Of a stretch of 64,000 bases of DNA, positions 43,680-54,200 are shown one piece after another; the first letter of the stretch is position 1; every line of letters starts with the position of its first letter. The translations under genes were made by a program, and so were the position numbers. The stretch is from Gordius sp. MW1. Taxonomy: Eukaryota > Nematomorpha > Gordioida > Gordea > Gordiidae. The stretch spans positions 9,300,001 through 9,364,000 of the forward strand of contig OZ038532.1 in the NCBI GenBank assembly GCA_964036665.1, written 5' to 3'. The notes below the pieces were generated by a model. The model was given only the letters and a program-made list of their open reading frames with translations, had not been told where the DNA came from and made no database searches.

Positions 43680-45425
43680 ATAATAAACATAAATAAAAGT
43701 TGTTTACTTTTTAATTGCTATGCAATTTAACTAGTTTTGGGGTTAGAATCCCGGAGTTTTTTTTGACTATGATTGTTCTTGTTACTATCATTGATAATAA
43801 GAATTTTTGGCCGTCCGCTGGCTGCTGACCAATGAAAAATATGACCATTGGCCAAAATGTGAATCGAAATTATATTTTTCGTTTTTTTTTACTATTATGA
43901 TTGTTCCTGTTTCTACCATTGCTATTATGACTTTTTGGCCGTCCGCTGGCTGCTGACCAATGGTATATAATAAACATAAATAAAAGTTGTTTACTTTTAA
44001 TTGCTATACAATTTAACTAGTTTTTGGGTTAGAATTTCGGAGTTTTTTTGACTCTTATGATTGTTCTTGTTACTATCATTGATAATAAGACTTTTGGCCG
44101 TCCGTTGGCTGCTGACCAATGAAAAAAATGACCATTGGCCAAAATGTGAATCCGAGTTTATTTTTTCGTTTTTTTTTACTATTATGATTGTTCCTGTTAC
44201 TACCATTGCTATTATGACTTTTTGGCCGTCCGCTGGCTCCTGACCGATGGAAAAAATGACCATTGGCCAAAATGTGAATCGAAATTATTTTTTTCGTTTT
44301 TTTTGACTATTATGATTGTTCCTGTTCCTACCATTGCTATTATGACTTTTTGGCCGTCCGCTGGCTGCTGACCAATGGAATAAAATGACCATTGGCCAAA
44401 ATGTGATTCGAAAACTTTTTTTTCGTTTTTTTTTGACTATTATGAATTTATATCCACTTTTACCGTGTCCTGGCTGCTGACCAATGGAAAAAAATGACCA
44501 TTGGCCAAAATGTGATTCGAAAATTTTTTTTTCGTTTTTTTACTCTTATGAATTTATATCCACTTTTACCGTGTGCTGGCTGCTGACCAATGGAAAAAAA
44601 TGACCATTGGCCAAAGTGAGCATCAAAATTTTTTTTTCCGTTTTTTTGGCTATCATTGACTTATAGAGTATCTGTTGGTACTGACCAATTGAGAAAAAGT
44701 GACCATTGGCCAAATTTTATATATTGTATAACCATTTAAGCTAGTCAGACGTTTAATCCACTGAGCTATTAGACCTCAAAATATTTTTGAATATTATATC
44801 ACTTATAAATAGCATAACATTTTTTTGACCTTCCGCTGGCTACTGACCAATGAAAAAATGATCATTGGCCAAATAAATCGAAAATTTTTCGTTTTTGAAT
44901 AGGTTACTATTGATAATTACCCTATGCCCTCCCCTACAAGTAACTATTAATTGTTTAAATTAAAATATTTTGTTCTTGTTGATATTTGTTAAATTATCTA
45001 TAATATATTTTTGATTTTTTTAAGCCTATATTACATTTTGCTCATTTTGGGAACTATTTGAAACGGCGTATAAATACACATTAACCGGCTATATTTTTAA
45101 AGGTTCTGATTGGTTTTTGGCATAATATAACATGTATTACGCAACTAGATGCAAACACTAAATCTAACCCTAACCCTTGCCTATATTACATTTTGCCTAT
45201 ATTACATTTTGCCTATAATGGAAAATTTGTATAAATAATTAATTAATCATTAGGCATTTAATACCCCCCTATAGGCATTCTCGCCCCTTTCCACCTTTCT
45301 CGCCCATAAATTGCATAAATATGATACATTTATACGAAGTACAGATGAGTCGTCCCCCCTTCCCTTCCCCTCTTCCCTTCCCTTCCCTTCTCCCCCTTCC
45401 CACGAAGGCCGAAGGCCCGAGTATT
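43680..45425 (-). repeat. Right arm of large inverted repeat (array F)
   Basis: Reverse-complement order of 36117-37572: AATTGCTATGCAATT and GGGGTTAGAATCCC, then minus-orientation CCAATGG units, the tRNA 5'-half (complement of GCTCAGTGGATT at about 44755), TGTAATATAGGC-type sequence, CTAACCCTAACCC, and finally the GGGCCGAAGGCCC module. It has about 290 bp more than the left arm, consistent with extra tandem units. Confidence 0.9.
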
Positions 45426-45750
45426 ATATAACTAGTTAAATTGCATAGCATTAAAAGTAAACAACTTTTATCTATGTTTATTATATAATAGATAATTTAA
45501 CAAATCTTATATATAACACACCGAGGGAGATAGAGATGAGGGGTGGGGCACCTCTTATGCATTAATTTAAAAAATAAAACAGCGAGGGAGATAGAGATGA
45601 GGGGTGGGGCACCTCTTTCTCATGCATTTACTTAAAAAAGCGATAACCTAATATACCCAATGCAAATAGATAGGGAGGGTAACGGACAACGGACAACGGA
45701 CGGACGGACACCAAAAAACGAGCCCATAAATTGCATAGCAATTAATAAGG
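45426..45750 (+). repeat. Copy of the 35490-35770 terminal segment
   Basis: AACTAGTTAAATTGCATAGC, a tandem pair of GAGGGAGATAGAGATGAGGG, GATAACCTAATATACCCAAT, GGACGGACGGACACC and AATTGCATAGCAATT, in direct orientation relative to 35490-35770 and inverted relative to 37560-37830. Confidence 0.85.
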
Positions 45751-45870
45751 TAATCCTGGAACCAGCCCTATTTTCCTTACATACTAATATTCTTGAGACA
45801 AAAATCATATGGCTTATACCTTGAGAGGTTTGATTATTTAATAGAAAAATAGATTACATTTAATGAGTGT

Positions 45871-45957
45871 CATGGGCGTAGCCAGGATTAAACTAGAAGG
45901 GACAATAAAAATTTAGTGAGGGACAAAATAATATTTTTTAAAATTTACTAATCACTT
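45871..45957 (+). mobile_element. GCGTAGCC-type MITE, left half (split)
   Basis: CATGGGCGTAGCCAGG followed by family-typical AGGGACAAAATAATATTTTT. The matching right half (ending CTTGGCTACGCTCATG) lies at 48348-48407, after the 2.4-kb hAT-like insertion. Insert flanks AATCACTT and AATCACAT match 7/8. Confidence 0.75.
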
Positions 45958-48347
45958 TCACTAGTGATGCGGAAAAACCGAGAAAAATCTTCTCGTCTCG
46001 AAAACCCGAGACGAGATGAGAATTCGAAAAATGGAATCGAGATCGAGACGAGACGATACGAGATTTTTTCGGCGAGATCTCGACTTTTTATTCATCGTTA
46101 GATTTTAGTAAATTATTGTGTATTTTAATTTACATTTAAGGTATTAAGTGTGAATCTATATGTATGGAATATATTTGGTACTAAAAAAATTCTTAAGTGG
46201 AGTAAATATTATTTATTTTTGCAAAAAAATTTAAAATTTGTCAATCATTTACCTAAGTATGGTTGACCCTAAGGGTTTGTGAATATTTATAATGTATTTA
46301 TCACATATTTGCATCCATAGCATTATTAAATATTACAAAATTTTAGGCTTAGAATGAGTTCTGATGGAATAGTAAATATTACTAAAGCATATTTGAAATT
46401 TGCAGTCCTGCATGATGCGGTAATTATAAACTGGTGGTCAATCAGTTTGAATAATTAAACAAGTTAACATAAGTGGCTCGAGATTTCTGAGCCCCCCCCT
46501 AACGATTTCAAAAGTACAATAGAGTATTTTTTAATGCCACCGTAACAGATTAAATCTTGAGTTTTTTAGAAGTTTTAATACTTCAACTATTAGTTTACCT
46601 CCCAAATTTTTGAACCTTAATAAGGCATTATGTGAATACATAGTTTTGTCATATCTTATGCATTACTATTCACATTATAAGCTGGGCTGGCAGGTGCATG
46701 CAAATTTACTATAATTTATATAATTGTGCAATATAAAATAAATACACTAACCTATACTGTATTAGATAAATTACTATTTAATGGCAAGTTAGTTAGATTG
46801 GAAGGTAATTAATTAGAATACAAATTTGTTTATAATGTTTTTTGTTATAAAGTTTAATACGTGCTGCACTTTAATTTAAAGTTTAAAACCTAATGTTTTT
46901 AATCCTTTAATAATATGCTTTTGTTGTTTTTATGTTTTAATATGTGCAACTAGTTATCAATTCTGTAAATAATATTATCATTCACTCGCACATTGTGGTT
47001 TATAACGTTATACATTCAGGACTTCTGCTTTCAAATCCAGAAGTTTCGTATGCAATAGCTCTCCGCCTAGGTATAAAGTTACCATAGGTTATCCCTGCAA
47101 AAATTGCAATAAGGAAATAATCTGGCTGGGCTCATTACCCACTCCATTGCAAAACAAATATCGCTTTGTCCGTCATCAAAAAATAAACCTTTTGATGCAA
47201 TCGGCCTTAAAAAAGGCCGGCACTCCTTCCATCCTCGAACCATCCAGACGGAGCTTCTATGATCCCCTGGGAGGATGGCAAGTTCCTAGCATGGGACTTT
47301 ACCTGCATCGATATCTTCGCGCCGACTAATAATAATTTTAACCCACTTTCTTGTGCGGAAGACCGTAAAACACACAAATACCGAACCATTGCTTAATCAA
47401 AAAATTTTTATACTAATTGTAGCTTCCTGTTCCGCTACTTTTGGCAAGAAGGCATTAGCATTTTTTAAATCGATAGGAAAGAGATTCCCCAAAGCTAAAT
47501 ACTCACCCAGCTTTATTTTACGCCAAAATATCGGCATTTTGATAGCTAAATTACAAATCTTTATCTGACACATGGTCCGTGTTGGCTATTGACGAATCTG
47601 ATGAATAGATTTGTATTTATATTATAATATTATTTTATGCTCGTTTATTGTATATTTTATGTATCAATTTTACCTAATAAAAGCATTTAAATTAAAAAAG
47701 AAAAAAAAAGAAATAAATAAACTCCATGGGCTAATTGATGATGGTAATATCAGTGGACTTAAACGTTTGCCTTAAATATGTTAAGGTCTACTTTGAAGCT
47801 TTAGCAAGGGTTAATAAAGGGTCTCAATTTGCTCAATTATGCAATTGTCAACTAAAAGCGAACTTATGATTTTCTAAGTCTATTTATAGCTGACAAACAC
47901 AGTAAATTTGATACAAATGTTATAATTTGCTAGTTTCTATAATTCAAATTTATTTACAATTTTTTTAGTCTGCACTTTCCATATGAAATGTTATCTTTAT
48001 AAATTAATTCATACTTTACATTGTCAATGAGATGTCGTTCCCCGCAAAATCTTTAAAACGTGTGTATTAAAGTTAAAAAAAATATGAAAATTTGCCATTT
48101 GGATTTTTTAGCACTTATTTAATATTAAGAAAACCGGAGATATTTTAATTCCGTATGTATTTTTTTTTAAGTCGAGACGACACGAGAATACTCATCGAGA
48201 CGAGACAAGAATTCTCGTCGAGACGAGACCGAGATTTTTCTAGACTGAGACGAGATTTTCATAATCGCTCCCGAGACGAGACCGAGGCGACACGAGATCG
48301 AGATTTTCATAATCGTTCACGAGACGAGACGAGATCGAAACACTTAT
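45958..48347. mobile_element. hAT-like element with CGAGACGAGA subterminal repeats (2.4 kb)
   Basis: Starts near CACTAGTGATGCGG and ends CGAAACACTTAT (reverse complement ATAAGTGTTTCG), so the ends are weakly inverted. Both subterminal zones are packed with CGAGACGAGA-like motifs (about 45985-46085 and 48170-48340). It is flanked by AATCACTT (45950-45957) and AATCACAT (48348-48355), inside a MITE. No hAT transposase is seen in the interior, which instead holds a LINE-type remnant (46960-47720). A nonautonomous hAT relative is the best fit. Confidence 0.6.
46960..47720 (+). pseudogene. 3' end of a non-LTR retrotransposon (RT C-terminal tail), decayed
   Basis: Frames across this stretch read like the conserved C-terminal part of an invertebrate RT ORF: SYAIALRLGIKLP, CKNCNKEI, RHQKINLLMQSALKKAG, TPSILEPSRRS, WEDGKFLAWDFTCIDIFAPT, then KKALAFFKSIGKRF. 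It is broken by frameshifts and stops. It ends with AATAAAAGC and an A-rich tail (about 47677-47722), as expected for a retroposed 3' end. Family assignment is from memory of the motif pattern and is tentative. Confidence 0.5.
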
Positions 48348-48407
48348 AATCACATTATATTTTGATTAGATTTAGTGGGGGACAGCCGCCTCTTGGCTAC
48401 GCTCATG

Positions 48408-50289
48408 CTAGTTGTACCATCTATTTTTAGTCGTTGGATAGAATTTTAATAAAATTAGCAATAGAGAATGTTTCTAATATATACAAGCATAAAATTTTTA
48501 AAGGGCTAGTTATAAATTTATAATTTCTTACAATATAAATCGACAAAAATACATAAACTAGGCATTTTTTCTGTAGATCATTTATTTGTAATTATTACAA
48601 TCGACGTCAAATATTATCCAATCTGCAATTGTTTGCATGACAAATATATGTAACTTCAGACATTTCAATACTAGGAGAAAAATTAAATTTTGGTGCTGAA
48701 AACAACATTGCGGCCTCTGTGGCACTAATCATACAACGATTAAATTTTTTAAGCGGTGCGTATATGACGTCATGAAAGTTAATATTAATAAAAAGGTGTA
48801 GCAAATAGTTGCTTTGACTTCACATATTTTTAATGTTAATGTCATTTCTAGTGATATATTATTTAGTTGTAGATAATTAAATCTTTTTGATCACCTCTAT
48901 TAAAAAATATTTATGATACAATCATTACTCGATCAAATTTTTAGGTAAATTAACAAGCAAATTCTAAAATAAGAAACCACTCACTAAAAAATGGGACGTA
49001 AATTTAGGAAAAATTAAAATCACTTTGCATAATTTTGAGAAATCTACAATTGTTTTTAATGCAAATCCTAATTTTTTTTCATATTTCTCTAATTATTATT
49101 AATAATAATAAAAAAAATGTGATGTCAAAATGAGGGTCAAAAATATTTTACTATCTGCCAAAAAAAACTACTCTATAAAGTTGAGTTTATTATAAGTAGA
49201 TTTTTTTTTACTTTTACCTTAGGACATGATACACATAATGTTTTTGAAAAGCATAGAAAAATTGACCCGGGTCTATAACCAGCCCCATAGTTCGTATTTT
49301 CATTCACATTATATCTATCGCAGTACATTTATGCTTTCTTTCCATAGTATTAGATCATTAAAATCAACTTAATTAAAAAAAAAGTTATGCTAGTCATACT
49401 ATCATTTTTTTGGAATATAATTTTTACACATTCAAACTGATTCGTTTATTAACTATGGTCTTTCACTAAAGCCCTCACTCACGACAAATTTGTTTTGTAC
49501 AAAAATTAGCTTCATATTTATGCCTAAAAAGTGTAAAATTTTTAAACGTGAGTGATAAGATTATTAATAAATAATTCGAATTCTATTAGACATGGTTTCT
49601 GGATGAAGCAAAAAATGTTGGTAAATGCTGGATTTTGATCACAGAAAAAAATATCCCTTGAATTGCCCCTTGAAATTTTGATGATTACCGCATTAATTTG
49701 GGCAAACTCAAACATTGATCAAGTTTATATAGTTTACAAATATTGCTCGTTTCTGTAATATCTAAAAGAGTTTATAACCTTTGTGCATGGTGCCATCATT
49801 TTGATATTAATAGGCAGGGGTGGCAGAGAGGGGCGGCTGCCTCCCCTATAAATCCAATGATTTGTGGAAATTTATTGAAATTATGGCTAAAATTTCTAAA
49901 AATGATCATTTTGCCCCTCCCTAAATCATATTGCCCCCCTCTAATTACAATACTGACTACGTTCATGTACATAGGCGCGAAAGTAAGATTTAAAATCTAA
50001 GGGAGTCAACAAATATGTTTTTTCACAATTCTCAGGGTAAAACTTTTTAAACACATTAAACCTTTGCTATCGATTCCATGTTATTTTTCAAATTGGGTCA
50101 TTCCTAAAAGTCATGCAAAATATAAAATTCCATGCAATGAATGGAATTCTGTTTACAAATCATCGATAAGAAGAAGCAATCAACTTCAGAGAATAAATAA
50201 CTACAACAACTGCCTAGCAATCTTTCTTTACTACATTTCAATGACGCGCGTGTGCCTGTATCCATTTAAGGTTAGCAAGAATTTCCAAT
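48408..50289. other. Intergenic AT-rich DNA with one MITE
   Basis: No convincing gene. About 49806-49967 is a GCGTAGCC-type repeat in variant form (GGCGGCTGCCTCCCCTATAA, AAATGATCATTTTGCCCCTC, ending CTGACTACGTTCATG). The remainder shows no recognisable feature. Confidence 0.45.
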
Positions 50290-50542
50290 AACTTAAGCAC
50301 GGAGCAAGCATAGAGAGGAGGGAAATCAAAAGGCAATGAAAGCGGAAAGGGGGGGGGGCGGGCGGGCGGGTGTTTAGTTCTTTCGCTGAAAATCTCAAGC
50401 TTAGAATCATCGAGGAAGGGAATCAATATATAGATGAGAAATTTTAACTGTTGTTGTTGTTTCGAGAGGGGAAAATTAGCAGGAGGATTTTATAAGCTGG
50501 GGCTTAGGGTGCTGGATTTTTTGAAAACAGATGAGATTTCTG
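50290..50542 (+). promoter_or_regulatory. Candidate troponin I promoter and noncoding first exon
   Basis: A GC-rich GGGGCGGGCGGGCGGG block (about 50350-50370) and TATATAG (about 50427) precede a leader-like stretch. A good donor (TTCTG|GTGAGG) lies at 50542/50543, about 750 bp before the first coding exon, which has its own acceptor (GATACAG|ATC at 51297). Placement is inferred from spacing and splice sites only. Confidence 0.35.
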
Positions 50543-51296
50543 GTGAGGATATTTATCGATTTGTGTTTTGCTTGAATTGTTTTTAATTTCCACTTCTCCC
50601 ATTAGTTGCGATACGTTGAAAAGTTTTATTTGTAAAATAAAGGGCGAATTGCCAATCAATTTCATTGATTTATACAATTAACATCTATCTCTTTTGCAAC
50701 ATTATCAAATTATTCACCTGCAAGTAATAATATATACCAAATTTTTAAAAATATACCCATATCTTGTATTCTAATATTTCGGAGATTTTCATAACATCCC
50801 AAGTAATTGTGTAATTTATAATGTTAAACTCCCTTATAAATTAAGATGCACAATTTTACCGATTTATTAGAAGGCGATTAACAGTAATTATTTTTTTGTT
50901 AATTTTTAATTAAAAATTTCCATTTGAATAGCTAGTTTATTGAGATGTAATATTTTTTTCGTAGTTTAGATCTTATGAAAAATTTACAAACAATAAATTA
51001 GAAACAAAAAATAGTTTTTTTCTGGTTCAAATTTATTTTTAAAGTGAATTATAGAAGACATTATTAATACGCGTAATTTAAACCACAAACAAATTAAATT
51101 GCAATTAAAATTATCGAACTATTAAAATTTTGACCTTAAATATGAATTTTTATAGTCTGTGATATATTTTTCGGAAGTCTTATTTCTATATAGTTAAATA
51201 TTTTATAAAAGATTTTAAAAGAATTGAATTTTATGTTTTTTAATAACAAAACTTATTTTTGTAAACGCTTAATGTGCTTTTTTATTAATGATACAG

Positions 51297-54200
51297 ATCT
51301 AAATATCGTATAAATACGAATCATGTCATCCAGGTAATAATACTATATGATATTTTCTTATGTTTTCATTTATTATATTATGGCAATAATTACTTCCTTA
51401 TTTGTTATATAGTTCTTCAAGCGGCTCCGATTCGGAGGTATGTTTTTATTTAAATAAAAACTAAGATATATTATATTTTAAACTTATAAACTTCAGTTGC
51501 ATTTAATTTATCAATTGCATTCCTGTCATTCCCAAATATTTTGTATTTTTCAAAAAGTATCACATTTTGAGCAATTATCCATACCTGTACTTTAATAAAA
51601 CATTTTAAAACTTTTAATGTTTTTAAAACATATTTCGTGTAATATTAAGTCATCTGATGATGAGAGAAAGTCTTCCTCTCCCCCCAAAAAGAAGGAATCG
51701 CCGGTTAGAAAGCCTTCGGTGCATGAAGAAGTTAAGCGGAAAGACTCTGTACCAGCGGCTAAACCTAAGGAAGATGCTTACAACTCAGTAAGGCCATGAA
51801 AGCATTGGAATTCACCCTTTAAAATAAATTAATGTTCATCGATCTTTTGACTATTTATAATTATTTATATAGCGTATATTTCTACCTATTATTTCGTATA
51901 AAAATTAAATTTCTTGTAATTAGTAAGGACACAAAGTAGCTTAAAATATCTGCGATTTGCAGTCTTTGTTGCACAAATGCCTTAGTTTATAAACTACCCA
52001 TTTTTAATTGACTTGTTTTTAATGACATCTTTTAATAAATAACTATTAATTTTTGGGTTTTAAACCCTTAAACTGCAAAAAGGACTATATTCGTAATAAT
52101 AATTTATTTATTGGCGTAGCCAGGGGATAAAGAGTCTAATTCCAAAATTTCTGGAAAATATAATATAAATATGGTTAAAATTACTGAAAATTATCATTTT
52201 GCCTCTCCCTAAATCATTTTTGTCCCCCTCTCTGACTACGCCCATGAAATTATTTAATAGGATTGCTTTAGTCCGAAAAGAGACTTTTCAGATGCAAAAA
52301 CTTTCAAACTTTCATATTATATTTATTTATTTATTTAATACTTATTGTTATTATAGCATACCCGTAAGATGGATGAGAAGGAAAAGAGGAAAGCCGAAGT
52401 TCGGGCTAGGTTAGAGGAGCAAAGCAAGAGTAAAAAAGGATTTTTGACTCCTGAAAGGAAGAAAAGGCTCAAAGTACTTCTTTCATTTTTCCTGCATTTA
52501 ATCTGTGTTTAATGATAAAATAATTTTAATAAAATTGTCGAAAACTTTTTTTAATTTTTTACTTTAGGCTTACATCATGAAAAAAGCGAGAGAGGAGATG
52601 TTGGTCGAATTGAAGAAAAAGGAAGAAGAAAAGAAGAAATACTTAGAACAACGGGTTAAACCTCTGCCAGCAAATTTAGATGCCTTGGGAGATGGTAAAT
52701 AGTAGTGCTGTAAATGAACGCGTTCAATAGGAACGCGTTCACGGAACGCGCTCAAATTTTGTGAACGCGTTCATGAACGGCGTTCTTTTATTTTTTGGTG
52801 AACTTTGAACGTGAACGCGTTCCTTTTTTTGATGAACGCGTTCCTTTTTTTGAAGAACGCGTTCAAATTTAACGTTCGTTCAATTTTAAAAACCCTTTTT
52901 TATTTTTATTTATTTAAAAATTAATGTTAATCCGAATTTTTAAAAAAAGTCTTATATTTTTTAATCAGCTGTTTTTCCTGTTTCCTATTACCAATTCCGA
53001 AATACTTTTAACATACTATAAACATAAAGTGCAAAAGAAGATAAGATTAAAGTTAATTAATTTGATATTATTAATTATAGTTTAATTTATAGGTTAATAT
53101 AGACAATCATAATATTATATCGTCGTCATCCTTTTAGTGTTATTGGAAAAAGGGATTGAAACCCCAGAAATGATAACGAAAGAGCCGTCAATTCCGAAAT
53201 ATCATTTTTTGACGAGGAAGTAGAGGGGGGATTGAAGGATGATTTTTGTCGCAATTTTTTGAAGCGAGAGACAAAACATTAAATGTTTTTAATAAATTTC
53301 CTCCTTTAAAAAACTTGTTTATTAAGTATAATACTCCAATCCCCTCATCTGCCCCTGTGGAGCGGGTTTTTAGTATAGCTAATGCTGTATTAACTGCCAA
53401 GCGTTCCTGCTTATCAGACGAGAATTTTGAGAAACAATTATTATTAAAAATAAATAAAAAAAATTTTATAAATAATCTTTATATTCGCTCTATAAAATTA
53501 TATTGATTTATAATAATATTGTCGAAATAAAACTATCATTTTTATCGGCTATTTATTGTATCAAAAAATATAAGACATTTATTTATATTAAATTAAAACT
53601 TAAAAAAATTTTATCATAAAATTTTGAACGTTAGTGAACGCGTTTACGAACGTGAACGCGTTCCTTTTTTTTAAACGAACGTGAACGCGTTCGATTTTTT
53701 ACCAATGTTTACAGCACTACATTGGTAAATTCTGACATAGACAGAACAAAGTTTTTTTTGAGCGGTTTTCCTTAATCGACCTCTAAGCTTAGTCGGATTT
53801 CACAAAAACAGACCAGTGTCGACCGTTAGTCATTGAACCATAGGTCGACTAAACAAAACCCAGCCGTTCTTACAACACTAGTAAATAGTGCAAATATATC
53901 TGTAAAAAAGTTTCTGTAATTTGCTCGATGCTCAGGAAAGTAGTCTGATAGGCGTCGTCTCTGATATTATAGTAGCGTAACTAACCAGTTTAATAAATTT
54001 TACACATAGATTTAAAGCTATTTTTGTAGGATTAACTTTAGGTTTTATTAAAATTTATTCTTGCAGACGAAGTCAAAAGAATATGCGAGGAGTTGATAGC
54101 CAAAATCAAGGAACTCGAAATATCTAGATATGATTGGGAGTCAACTTTGAGGAAGAACGATGAACAAGTAAGTTCGAATTCTATTTATAGATATATAGGC

